NCBI GenBank assembly: GCA_031390175.1
Contig: JANMTF010000310.1
Span: forward strand, 1-64,000
Length of the DNA: 64,000 nt
DNA from: JAAFIP01 sp031390175
Lineage (GTDB): Bacteria; Pseudomonadota; Gammaproteobacteria; Burkholderiales; Burkholderiaceae_C
Reading direction: 5' to 3'
Below, piece by piece: positions 1 through 8,604 of the stretch (its first letter is position 1; each line of letters starts with the position of its first letter). The notes beneath the pieces were generated by a model. That model did not search any database. It worked only from the letters and a program-made list of their open reading frames with translations, and was not told the origin of the DNA. Both the position numbers and the translations under genes were made by a program.

Positions 1-1
1 T

Positions 2-334
2 TGCCTCACATTGGCGGTGATGCATGACGGCTTGTCTATCACCACAATCGAAGGCCTGTCGAGCGGCGAGCAATTGCATCCCATGCAGGCGGCATTTTTG
101 AAACACGACGGCTTTCAGTGCGGCTACTGTACCCCCGGGCAAATATGCTCTGCTGTTGGCATGCTTGCCGAGGCAAGGCGCGGCATGCCGAGCCATGTAA
201 CCAGCGACCTCCAGGGCAGCAACGCGTTGACTGATGAAGAAATACGCGAGCGCATGAGCGGCAATATCTGCCGGTGCAGCGCATATCCGAACATTGTGGC
301 TGCCATTCGCGACGCATCAGGAGCGGGCAGATGA
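2..334 (+). CDS. paoA: Aldehyde oxidoreductase 2Fe-2S subunit, 5'-truncated by window edge
   Basis: C-terminal part of the iron-sulfur subunit of a PaoABC-type (xanthine oxidase family) molybdenum aldehyde oxidoreductase. The gene is open to the window edge, so the N-terminal plant-type 2Fe-2S domain lies outside. What remains is the alpha-helical [2Fe-2S]-binding domain, with the paired cysteine motifs QCGYCTPGQ and GNICRCSAYPNI that hold the second cluster and pass electrons from the molybdenum cofactor to FAD. The stop codon overlaps the next start by 4 bases (ATGA), so paoA and paoB are translationally coupled. The family acts in the periplasm on aromatic and other aldehydes. Family assignment is firm; the substrate is inferred. 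Confidence 0.9.
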   Translation, partial: CLTLAVMHDGLSITTIEGLSSGEQLHPMQAAFLKHDGFQCGYCTPGQICSAVGMLAEARRGMPSHVTSDLQGSNALTDEEIRERMSGNICRCSAYPNIVAAIRDASGAGR

Positions 335-1305
335 AATCTTTCACTTACGAACGTCCAACCACACCTGAAGCTGCTGCGGCAGCCGCAGCCTCCAGGCCTG
401 GAGCCAAGTTCATCGCTGGCGGCACCAATTTGCTTGACTTGATGAAGCTGCACATAGAAACCCCGCTGCACCTGATCGATATCACCCGGCTGGGGCTGGA
501 CACCACCGAAGCGACGGCAGACGGGGGTCTGCGTATCGGTGCAATAGTGCGTAACTCGGATTTGGCAGCCGACCCACGCATACGCAAAGACTATGCGGTG
601 CTCAGCAGCGCTTTGCTCAGCGGCGCATCCGGCCAACTGCGCAACAAGGCCACCACTGGTGGCAATTTGCTGCAACGCACGCGATGCTATTATTTTTACG
701 ACACCGCCCAAGCATGCAATAAACGCGTCCCGGGCACGGGTTGTTCAGCCATGCTGGGCTACAACCGCTTGCATGCGGTGCTGGGCACCAGCGACCAATG
801 CATAGCCACGCATCCGTCAGACATGGCAGTGGCCATGCGGGTGCTGGATGCGCGGGTTGAAACCGTTGCGCCCAGCGGCGCGAAGCGGGTAATTCCCATT
901 GCTGACTTTCACCGTTTGCCAGGCAATACGCCGCACATAGAAAATAGCCTGCAACCGGGCGAAATGATCGTTGCGGTCAGCTTGCCGCCACCGTTGCCCG
1001 GCAAACACATTTACCGCAAGGTGCGCGACCGCGCCTCCTACGCGTTTGCAACCGTCTCGGTAGCAGCCGTCATTGACGGCGCAGGCGGCACCGTCCGTTC
1101 CGCCCGCATGGCGTTCGGTGGCTTGGCGCACCAGCCGTGGCGGGTGCCGGAAGCTGAGTCTGTGTTGGCGGGTACGGGCGTCTCCCAAGCCAGTGTCAGC
1201 GCCGCTGCTGACCGCGTGCTGCAAGGCGCGCGCGGATTTGGTCACAACAACTTCAAAATTCCGTTAGTGCGCAGCACTTTGCGGGCCGTGTTGACTACCG
1301 CTTAG
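331..1305 (+). CDS. paoB: Aldehyde oxidoreductase FAD-binding subunit with 4Fe-4S cluster
   Basis: 324-residue FAD subunit of the PaoABC-type aldehyde oxidoreductase. The N-terminal half has the CO-dehydrogenase-type FAD domain (KFIAGGTNLLDLMK, then ATTGGNLLQRTRC). The four cysteines that bind the extra 4Fe-4S cluster of the E. coli PaoB subfamily are present in RTRCYYF, QACNKR, GTGCSA and DQCIAT. The C-terminal third is the CO_deh_flav_C domain. The ATG at 331 is chosen because it overlaps the paoA stop by 4 bases; an upstream in-frame extension would run well into paoA. This subunit looks intact, in contrast to the large subunit downstream. Confidence 0.93.
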   Translation: MKSFTYERPTTPEAAAAAAASRPGAKFIAGGTNLLDLMKLHIETPLHLIDITRLGLDTTEATADGGLRIGAIVRNSDLAADPRIRKDYAVLSSALLSGASGQLRNKATTGGNLLQRTRCYYFYDTAQACNKRVPGTGCSAMLGYNRLHAVLGTSDQCIATHPSDMAVAMRVLDARVETVAPSGAKRVIPIADFHRLPGNTPHIENSLQPGEMIVAVSLPPPLPGKHIYRKVRDRASYAFATVSVAAVIDGAGGTVRSARMAFGGLAHQPWRVPEAESVLAGTGVSQASVSAAADRVLQGARGFGHNNFKIPLVRSTLRAVLTTA

Positions 1306-1330
1306 AGCACTGAGTATTGAGGATAGCACC

Positions 1331-3378
1331 ATGCAAATGAACACCCCCGCACCCCGCAACGCCCTTGACGACAACCGCCAGGGGCTGATGGGAAAGCCTG
1401 TTGACCGCGTCGAAGGCCGCTTGAACTACCTGACCGCTACGCCCGCTCAATCCCTCAGCTTGGCTCCAGCAAGGTAGAGTATTACGGTCAGCCCGTAGCC
1501 TTCGTCGTAGCCAGTACGTTTGAGCAGGCGCGTTCAGCAGCGGCACTCGTCACCATTTCATACGCAGCGCTCAACGGCGAGCATGACATGCACGGCCCGC
1601 AGGTGCGGACAGAGCAGCAAACCTCGTTTTTTGGTGAACCGCTCGTCGATGGCTCCAAAGAGGAGTTCGACAAAGCCTTTGCCGCGTCAGCCGTGGTGGT
1701 AGATGGCCGCTTCACCACACCCGCTCACGCCGCAGCACCGATGGAGCCGCCAGCCACAGTGGCCTATTGGGTGGGTAATAAGCTCACAGTGCACTGTTCG
1801 GCGCAGTTGATCAACAGTGCCCAAAAAGGTGTGGCCGCCACCTTGGGCATACCGCTGGGTAATGTGCGTGTGGTCAGCCGCTACATTGGCGGCGGCTTTG
1901 GCAGCAAACTGCCAATTTATGGCGATGTCATTTTGTCAGCGCTAGCGGCACGTGTGCTTGGGCGCCCCGTGAAGACCGCATTGACTCGCCAGCAAATGTT
2001 CCACATCACCAGCCACCGAAGTGACACCGTGCAGCGTTTGCGTCTGGGCGCATCGGCCGACGGAAAACTGGCTGCTGTGGGCCACGAGGCGTGGTCCAAC
2101 AGCGCGCGATATGACAACTTTTTTGAGCCATCGGCAATGCAAACCAGGTTGCTCTATGCTGCTCCGGCGCGATACACGCCGCACTATTTGACGAAGCTTG
2201 ATTTGCCGGTGGCAGACTCTACCCGCGCGCCGGGTGAGGCTGTGGGTATGCTGGCGCTTGAAGTGGCAATGGACGAGCTGGCCGAAAAGCTCAATCTGGA
2301 CCCGATTGAGCTGCGCTTGCGCAATGAGCCCACGCAGGATTTGGATAAGAAAATTCCATTTTCAAGCCGCAACCTGGTGGCGTGCATGAAAGATGGTGCC
2401 ACTCGTTTTGGCTGGAGCCAACGCGTTGCCAGGCCCGCCCAAAAGCGCGAGGGCCGCTGGCTGGTGGGCATGGGGATGGCCGCGTCTATCCGCTCCAACG
2501 TCATGTCGCCTTCAAAATGCGATGTAGCGCTGAACCGCGAAGGTGTGCTGACTGTCAAAATGGCGATGACTGACATCGGCACGGGAAGCTATACCGTGTT
2601 GACTCAAATCGCTGCGGAAATGCTCGGTCTACCGATCGAAAGCGTGCGCATGCAACTCGGCGACAGCGATTTTCCGGCCACGCCGGGTTCAGGCGGCTCG
2701 TGGGGCGCGGCCAGTTCAGGCTCGGGCCTGTTTGACGCCTGCATCAACTTGCGGGCCAAACTCGCCACCAGGCTGGGGATCGACCCAGCGACCGCCACAT
2801 TTGCCAATGGAAACCTGTCGGGCGGGGGCAAAAGCGAAACGCTGGGCGCGCTAGCGGGCACGCTGGGGGTCGACGCTAGCGGGGAAATTTTGCCCGGTGC
2901 CATGGCCAAGCAGTTTTCGCAGCAAGCCTACGGTGCGCATTTTGCAGAGGTTGCAGTGAACATCGACACGGGTGAAACACGGGTGCGACGCCTGCTGGGC
3001 GTGTTTGCTGCTGGCCGAATACTGAATGACAAGACTGCCAAAAGCCAGATTAGCGGTGCCATGATTTGGGGCGTCGGTTCCGCGCTGCATGAAGACGCAG
3101 TGATCGACAAGCGGGACGGGCATTTCGTCAATCACGACCTGGCTGAATACCATGTGCCATCGCACGCCGACATTCCCCCTATCGACGTGCATTTTTTGAC
3201 CGAAGTGGACGATAAAACCAATCCGCTGAAAATCAAGGGTGTGGGCGAACTGGGCATTTGCGGCGCAGGCGCTGCGGTAGCCAACGCGGTGTACAACGCC
3301 ACGGGAGTGCGTATCCGGGATTTCCCAATCACACTGGACAAGTTAATGGCCGGTATAGACCCGGCAAAATTTGCTTGA
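1331..3378 (+). pseudogene. paoC: Aldehyde oxidoreductase molybdopterin-binding subunit, disrupted by an internal deletion with frameshift
   Basis: Large, molybdopterin-binding subunit of the PaoABC system. Reading from the ATG at 1331 gives a normal family N-terminus (GLMGKPVDRVEGRLNYL) and then a stop near 1477. Family similarity resumes in another frame at about 1430 (DRYARSIPQL, then YYGQPVAFVVASTFEQA) and continues to 3378. Relative to remembered E. coli PaoC, roughly 60-75 residues of the N-terminal hammerhead domain are missing at the junction, so this is a deletion rather than a one-base error. The rest looks normal: IGGGFGSK, RAPGEA, GSGGSWGA and the catalytic glutamate motif GVGELG. 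An ATG at 1588 could express a 596-residue fragment. Probably non-functional. Confidence 0.8.
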
Positions 3379-3402
3379 AGCGGCAAGCGCTGTACCACCC
3401 TG

Positions 3403-4695
3403 TCAAAGTTGTGATCGCAACAAGGAGGATAACTTCTCGCTGAATTTTTCGGTGAGAGGCCGATTTTGCCACTCGGCATGGCTGACAGGTCGTGCTAACG
3501 CCAGGTCAGCCTCAAATATCAGTCGCTGCTGCTTTGCAAATTCGTTATCCATAATGTTAAGCGTGGCTTCGTCATTGAGGCGAAACGACCGGTTGTCAAA
3601 ATTTGTCGAACCCACAGACACCAACAGGTCGTCGACAATCAACACCTTGCAGTGGTACATGGTGGGTTGGTACTCAGCAATGATGGCACCCGCTGCCAGC
3701 AGTGGGCCCCAAGTGGCCCGCGATGCGCTACGCACGGTCTCGCTGTCGATGTGTTCGCCGGGCACCACGATGCGCAGTCTGACGCCACGGGCCATGGCGT
3801 CCACCAGCGCCCGCACCGACAATTCATCAGGCACAAAATACGCCGCCGACAGATCGATGTACCGCGATGCTGCGGTGATCGCCATCAGATACATCAGCTG
3901 CATGCCCTCACTGCCACCGCTGGGAGAGCTGCTAAACACCTGCGCCGCAGCGCTGCCCACGGGGGCGAGGGTGGGAAAGTAGTCGGGACCGTGCGGCACG
4001 TCACCCGTCACCTTGATCCAGTTGTCCAGAAACACCGCCTGCATTTGGGCCACCACCGGCCCCTCTACCTTGAAATGGGTGTCCCGCCAATGGTCTGGAT
4101 CTTGCGCACTGCCTGTCCACTGCGGCGCAATGCCCACGCCCCCGGTGAAGGCTACCCGCCCATCAACCACCAGCAATTTGCGATGGGTGCGGTTGTTCAT
4201 GCGGCCTAGCTGGGACCAATGCGGCGGGTGAAATTTACGAATCTGCACTCCCGCTGCTGTCAATTCATCGACAAATTTTTCATCCACCTTGGCGCTGCCC
4301 ACCCAGTCCAGCAGCACATGCACCTTGACGCCCTGGCGTGCCCGCTGCGCCAAAGCCTGCGCAAACTCCTGGCCAATGTCTCCGGACCAATAAATATAGG
4401 TCTCAAAGGTGATTGATTGCTGCGCACTGCGGATAGCCTCCAGCATGGGCGCAAATATCTGGTCACCGTTAAGGAGTGTCTGATGCCGATTTCCGCCAAC
4501 GAACGGCGGCCCCAGCAGCACTCCCAGCTCATGCATGAAGCGTGGATCGTCCAGGCTATACAGGCGTTCAATCCGTTGCTCTATTTTTTTCTCGCCTCCC
4601 ATCAAGTTCACTACCAGTAACACACCGACAAGAGTGATCGCAATCGCCGCTGCGGTTAGCAGCAAGGGGTGGCGCAGCTTGATGGCGTGTGGCAT
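3403..4695 (-). CDS. Phospholipase D-family cardiolipin synthase-like protein
   Basis: 430-residue membrane-anchored PLD-superfamily enzyme, most like bacterial cardiolipin synthases, which transfer phosphatidyl groups between phospholipids at the inner membrane. One N-terminal transmembrane helix (about residues 10-32) precedes two PLD domains, each with a full HKD signature: HRKLLVVDG (His171, Lys173, Asp178) and HCKVLIVDD (His348, Lys350, Asp355), followed by GSTNFDNRSF. Length fits the ClsB/ClsC size class. It starts 11 bases after the stop of the decayed dehydrogenase gene upstream, so both could share a transcript. It converges on paoC with a 24-base gap. A PLD-type nuclease is less likely because both HKD motifs and the membrane anchor fit lipid synthesis. 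Confidence 0.85.
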   Translation of the reverse strand: MPHAIKLRHPLLLTAAAIAITLVGVLLVVNLMGGEKKIEQRIERLYSLDDPRFMHELGVLLGPPFVGGNRHQTLLNGDQIFAPMLEAIRSAQQSITFETYIYWSGDIGQEFAQALAQRARQGVKVHVLLDWVGSAKVDEKFVDELTAAGVQIRKFHPPHWSQLGRMNNRTHRKLLVVDGRVAFTGGVGIAPQWTGSAQDPDHWRDTHFKVEGPVVAQMQAVFLDNWIKVTGDVPHGPDYFPTLAPVGSAAAQVFSSSPSGGSEGMQLMYLMAITAASRYIDLSAAYFVPDELSVRALVDAMARGVRLRIVVPGEHIDSETVRSASRATWGPLLAAGAIIAEYQPTMYHCKVLIVDDLLVSVGSTNFDNRSFRLNDEATLNIMDNEFAKQQRLIFEADLALARPVSHAEWQNRPLTEKFSEKLSSLLRSQL

Positions 4696-4706
4696 GTCTC
4701 ATCCAC

Positions 4707-5069
4707 TCAGCGCTCGCGCGCAACGCGATAGATGGGGCCGTTCAGGTCATCTGACACCCGTACCGATCCATTGCGCATCATCAGCACATCCACAGGCCAG
4801 CCCCAGTACCTGCGCCCTTGCAAGAAGCCGGTCAGGGAGGGCTCCATTTGGTCAGACTCGGCGGTGCTTCCTGCCGACAGTGTGCCGCCCGTCACCATCA
4901 CCTTGTGCCGCGCCTTTGGCATTCCTAGGGCGAACAAGGTCAAGCGATGACCCGGCGGCGCATTCAAACTGTCGGTCTGAACGCCGTTGTTTTCATCGCG
5001 CCAGTCTCGGTAGAAGCCGCAACTTGCAAGCAGCGCGGCAAGCGTCGTCCCCATAGGAGCCCTGGCCAT
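4707..5069 (-). pseudogene. Relic of a PQQ-dependent sugar (sorbosone-type) dehydrogenase with its centre deleted
   Basis: The open frame encodes about 120 residues: a lipoprotein-like signal (LAALLASC), a segment resembling the N-terminus of soluble PQQ sugar/sorbosone dehydrogenases (APPGHRLTLFALGMPKARH, then GGTL), and directly a segment resembling their C-terminus (LTGFLQGRRYWGWPVDVLMM, then VSDDLNGPIYRV). Family members are normally about 370-420 residues, so the whole central beta-propeller is absent and a PQQ enzyme is impossible. The start is uncertain: ATG at 5069, or 5108, or further upstream inside the inverted repeat. It is probably an in-frame deletion remnant. The identification rests on pattern memory for both ends. 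Confidence 0.55.
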
Positions 5070-5208
5070 GCGCCATTGCGGCTTGTCAGATTGGGCAGAT
5101 TGGCGCATACCAGTTCCTCGTGTGGTGAGTGTCAGCAGCAGGGTATGCGAATCGGCCTGGACGGTCTGTTGGATAGCGCACACAGGCCCATTTGCACGCC
5201 AAGCATGA

Positions 5209-5376
5209 CCTAGTACCTCGCCCCAGAAATATCGAAACATGACACCGCGTCTTCACGCCCACACCGTCGTTGCAAATCCTCGCCATAGCCGAGCTATGTC
5301 TGCGGTTTGCGCCTAGGTGTGAACGTGAATCCATCGTTCTCATTGTGTTTCTATATTTCTGGGACGAGGTACTAGG
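5209..5376. repeat. Long imperfect inverted repeat (MITE-like palindromic element)
   Basis: The outer 22 bases of each arm (5209-5230 and 5355-5376) are reverse complements with one mismatch, reading ATTTCTGGGRCGAGGTACTA in the common orientation. Similarity continues inward more weakly (for example GGTGTG..CGTGAA in both arms) to a central hairpin, CATAGC-cga-GCTATG at 5284-5298. The whole 168-base unit can fold into one long cruciform. There is no ORF, so it may be a non-autonomous mobile element or a structured untranslated repeat. Target duplications were not evident. Confidence 0.6.
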
Positions 5377-5392
5377 CCGACACCGGTGTGCA

Positions 5393-5413
5393 CCGTCGTC
5401 CTACATACGACGG
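5393..5413 (+). promoter_or_regulatory. Motif B site in a hairpin upstream of catalase
   Basis: CGTCGTCCTACA is embedded in a perfect 7-bp inverted repeat, CCGTCGT (5393-5399) and ACGACGG (5407-5413), with the loop CCTACAT. It lies about 70 bases upstream of the catalase start. The core YGTCCTACA recurs upstream of several other genes in the window. Confidence 0.5.
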
Positions 5414-5481
5414 CAAACCTATCCCCTAACATTTACAACAAGGCAGGGCAATTTTGCCAACGTTCAATACAGGAGTACTTC

Positions 5482-7827
5482 ATGGCTCAGTCCAGCAAAT
5501 CCCGCAAGTCACCACCAGATCGCGACAAAGCAAAGCTAGCGCAAACTCAAAACCTAGCCCAATTGGTGATGCACAACGCCGGTAAAGCCAGGGAGCACGG
5601 TTATCCAAATGCTGTCTCACCGCCGGAGGGTGTCACTTATGCTCCTGAATCCAGGCTGGTGACAGGCAGCACGCTAACGGAAGACACTACCAATCTGAAG
5701 GTGGGCACAGCAGCGATGGAAGGTGTAAACGGCACCATAGACTCACTAGACCGGGTGCGGGTTGATTCGTCCGGGCGCGTGTTGACTACCAACCACGGGG
5801 TCGCTATTGCAGACAATCAAAATTCGTTAAAGGCAGGCATCCGTGGCCCGGCTTTACTGGAAGATTTTATTCTTCGCGAAAAAATCACCCATTTTGACCA
5901 CGAGCGCATACCCGAACGAATAGTCCACGCCAGAGGATCCGCCGCCCATGGCTTTTTTGAATGCTACGCACCGCTGGAAGAATACACAAAGGCCGCCCCA
6001 TTTGCCAAAAAGGGCAAAGTCACCCCCGTATTTGTGCGCTTCTCGACGGTCGCAGGGGAACGGGGATCTAAAGACACCGCCCGTGATGTACGCGGCTTTG
6101 CGGTCAAGTTCTACACAGACGAAGGCAACTGGGACTTGGTGGGTAACAACATGCCCGTATTTTTCATCCAGGACGCTATTAAATTCCCTGACTTGGTTCA
6201 TGCAGTAAAACCCGAGCCGCACAATCAAATACCCCAAGCGGCCAGTGCCCACGATACATTTTGGGATTTTGCATCTTTGATGCCTGAGTCCAGCCACATG
6301 CTAATGTGGGTGATGTCGGACCGAGGCATTCCGCGCAGCTACAGCACCATGGAGGGGTTTGGCGTGCACACTTTCCGCTTGGTCAACCAGCCGGGCGAAT
6401 CGGTGTTTTGTAAATTCCACTGGAATCCCAAAGCTGGCACGCACTCGATGGTGTGGGACGAAGCCGTAAAGGTGTCTGGCGCAGATCCCGATTTTCACCG
6501 CCGTGACCTGTGGGATCGTATTGAATGCGGAGCCTACCCTGAGTGGGAGCTCGGCCTGCAAATATTTACCGAAGAGCAAGCTGATAAATTTAGCTTCGAC
6601 ATACTGGATGCTACCAAGTTAATACCAGAAGAATTAGTGCCCATCACGCCGGTTGGCCGGATGGTACTCAATCGCAATCCAGACAATTTTTTTGCTGAAA
6701 CTGAACAAGTCGCGTTTTGCACCGCACACGTGGTACCCGGGATAGATTTTTCCAACGACCCTCTTTTGGCAGGGCGTATCCACTCCTACATGGACACGCA
6801 AATATCAAGACTGGGCGGGCCGAATTTTCACGAGATCCCGATCAACGCTCCTCTCGCACAGGCGCATAACAATCAACGCGACGGCATGCACAGGCAGGCC
6901 ATCCATAGAGGGCGCGTATCTTATGAGCCTAATTCTTTGGCGGGGGGCTGCCCATTTCAAGCCGGATCGGAGCAAGGTTTTATGACTTTTCCAGCACGTC
7001 AACAAGCAGACCACGAGCAATCCAAGGTACGCGGGAAGCCAGAAAAATTTGCTGACCATTACACCCAGGCGACGCTGTTCTATGAAAGCCAAACGCCAGT
7101 AGAAAAAGAGCATATCGCGGCGGCCTTTCGCTTTGAGCTGAGCAAGTTGACTGTCCCGGCGATTCGCGAACGCGTGGTGTCATCGTTGCGCAATGTGTCT
7201 GAAGAGCTTGCGCGGCAGCTGGCAGAAGGTCTCGGTATAAGCCCTATGCCAGCGCCCATGCCGCGCGCTGTGGCCAAGCCTGCCAAGCCCGAGATACAAA
7301 AAGCGCCCTCACTGTCGCTGACGGCAAGGCCGGGTGAGGGGTCAATCAAGGGGTTGAAAGTCGCTGTGCTGGTTGCTAACGGTGTTGCCAGCCAGTCGGT
7401 TTCACAGGCACGCGATGCATTGGTAGAGCAGGGTGCAGCGGTCAAGCTGATTGGCCCGCGTATTGGCACCACCCTCACATCAGATGCAGGCAACCTGGTG
7501 GCCGATGGTTCGCTGGAGACTGACCCAGGATTTCTGTTCGATGCATTGGTTTTGCCTGACGGCGAGAAAGCCTCTGATACCTTGGCACATTACCCACAGA
7601 CTATGGACTTTATCAAGGACCAATACTTGCATTACAAACCCATTTTAGTATTGGGCTCAGGCAAGAAGCTACTGGACAAAGTGGGTATCGACTACGAGGC
7701 ACTAAGTGAGAACCAGCACCATGGACTTATTGTTCGGGCCGCCGACACCACGGATGCGGCCATCAAGTTGTTCATCCCGGCGCTGGCGCTGCAAAGACAT
7801 TGGCAGAGAAATGCTGTTCTGCGATAA
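5482..7827 (+). CDS. katE: Monofunctional large-subunit catalase (HPII type) with C-terminal DJ-1-like domain
   Basis: 781-residue clade 2 catalase that splits hydrogen peroxide into water and oxygen. The catalytic histidine is in IVHARGSAAHGFFE (His149), the distal asparagine in VGNNMPVFF (Asn222), and the proximal heme tyrosine in GRIHSYMDTQ (Tyr436). Residues from about 630 form the class I glutamine-amidotransferase/DJ-1-like flavodoxin fold typical of HPII (GLKVAVLVANGV, LVLPDGEKASDTL). Length is close to E. coli KatE (753). The start at 5482 is preceded by AGGAG six bases away; the frame opens earlier but without a ribosome site. A free-standing DJ-1 protein gene follows after 33 bases, so a two-gene oxidative or carbonyl stress operon is likely. 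Confidence 0.96.
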   Translation: MAQSSKSRKSPPDRDKAKLAQTQNLAQLVMHNAGKAREHGYPNAVSPPEGVTYAPESRLVTGSTLTEDTTNLKVGTAAMEGVNGTIDSLDRVRVDSSGRVLTTNHGVAIADNQNSLKAGIRGPALLEDFILREKITHFDHERIPERIVHARGSAAHGFFECYAPLEEYTKAAPFAKKGKVTPVFVRFSTVAGERGSKDTARDVRGFAVKFYTDEGNWDLVGNNMPVFFIQDAIKFPDLVHAVKPEPHNQIPQAASAHDTFWDFASLMPESSHMLMWVMSDRGIPRSYSTMEGFGVHTFRLVNQPGESVFCKFHWNPKAGTHSMVWDEAVKVSGADPDFHRRDLWDRIECGAYPEWELGLQIFTEEQADKFSFDILDATKLIPEELVPITPVGRMVLNRNPDNFFAETEQVAFCTAHVVPGIDFSNDPLLAGRIHSYMDTQISRLGGPNFHEIPINAPLAQAHNNQRDGMHRQAIHRGRVSYEPNSLAGGCPFQAGSEQGFMTFPARQQADHEQSKVRGKPEKFADHYTQATLFYESQTPVEKEHIAAAFRFELSKLTVPAIRERVVSSLRNVSEELARQLAEGLGISPMPAPMPRAVAKPAKPEIQKAPSLSLTARPGEGSIKGLKVAVLVANGVASQSVSQARDALVEQGAAVKLIGPRIGTTLTSDAGNLVADGSLETDPGFLFDALVLPDGEKASDTLAHYPQTMDFIKDQYLHYKPILVLGSGKKLLDKVGIDYEALSENQHHGLIVRAADTTDAAIKLFIPALALQRHWQRNAVLR

Positions 7828-7860
7828 ATCAAATTTTCGGTACACGCAAGGAGAATCGAT

Positions 7861-8604
7861 ATGAAGATACTGATGGTTTTAACCTCGCACGATAAACTGG
7901 GCGATACAGGCAAAAAAACTGGCTTTTGGCTAGAGGAATTTGTAGCGCCTTACTACACATTTGTCGATGCTGGCGCGCAGGTGGTCGTGGCATCCCCACT
8001 GGGCGGCAGGCCGCCGCTGGATCCAACCAGTGACGAAGCTTCCGCCCAAACCGATGCCACGCGGAGATTCAAAACCGACGCTGTGGCGCAACAGGTACTG
8101 AACACCACCGAAGTGCTGAAAAGCGTCTATGCAGACCAGTTTGACGCCGTGTTCTACCCTGGTGGTCATGGCCCCCTGTGGGATTTGAGTCAGGACCAAC
8201 ACTCTGTAGCTTTGATCGAACTCATGCTCTCATCACACAAGCCGGTAGCCGCCGTGTGTCATGCTCCTGGCGTGCTGCGCTATGCCAAGATTGACGGAAA
8301 ATCTGTTGTGGCTGGAAAAACAGTCACCGGCTTTGCCAACACCGAAGAGAAAGCCGCAGGGCTAACTGACGTGGTACCGTTCTTGGTAGAAGATATGCTC
8401 AAGGACAAAGGGGGCCTTTACTCCAAAGCAGGCGATTGGCAACCTTACGTTATCACCGATGGATTGTTGATCACAGGGCAGAATCCAGCATCATCGCAAC
8501 CAGCTGCACATGCTTTGCTGGAAAAGTTAAAGCTACTGGACTTTATTCGCAGAGCGTTACAACCCGTCAGAGGCAGAACCCTGGATGAAGTCATACGACA
8601 ATGA
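7861..8604 (+). CDS. DJ-1/PfpI family protein, Hsp31/glyoxalase III-like (copy 1)
   Basis: 247-residue DJ-1/PfpI superfamily protein of the class I glutamine-amidotransferase-like fold. The nucleophilic cysteine sits in the elbow AAVCHAPGVLR (Cys133-His134), with acidic residues in FWLEEF (about 25) and the backbone motif FYPGGHGPLWDL, as in Hsp31/YhbO-like glyoxalase III or deglycase proteins that deal with methylglyoxal or misfolded proteins. AAGGAG lies just upstream. A full-length paralogue of identical length lies at 46389-47132. The gene follows katE and its 3' end overlaps the transporter gene by 20 bases, suggesting a katE-DJ1-transporter operon. The exact activity is inferred. Confidence 0.88.
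   Translation: MKILMVLTSHDKLGDTGKKTGFWLEEFVAPYYTFVDAGAQVVVASPLGGRPPLDPTSDEASAQTDATRRFKTDAVAQQVLNTTEVLKSVYADQFDAVFYPGGHGPLWDLSQDQHSVALIELMLSSHKPVAAVCHAPGVLRYAKIDGKSVVAGKTVTGFANTEEKAAGLTDVVPFLVEDMLKDKGGLYSKAGDWQPYVITDGLLITGQNPASSQPAAHALLEKLKLLDFIRRALQPVRGRTLDEVIRQ

Larger units (their letters stand above)
5070..5481. other. Intergenic region upstream of catalase
   Basis: About 400 bases without a convincing gene. It holds a long imperfect inverted repeat (5209-5376) and a motif-B hairpin (5393-5413), then the catalase leader with an AGGAG ribosome-binding site at 5471-5475. The dehydrogenase relic frame extends into the left arm of the repeat but shows no family similarity there. Confidence 0.6.
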
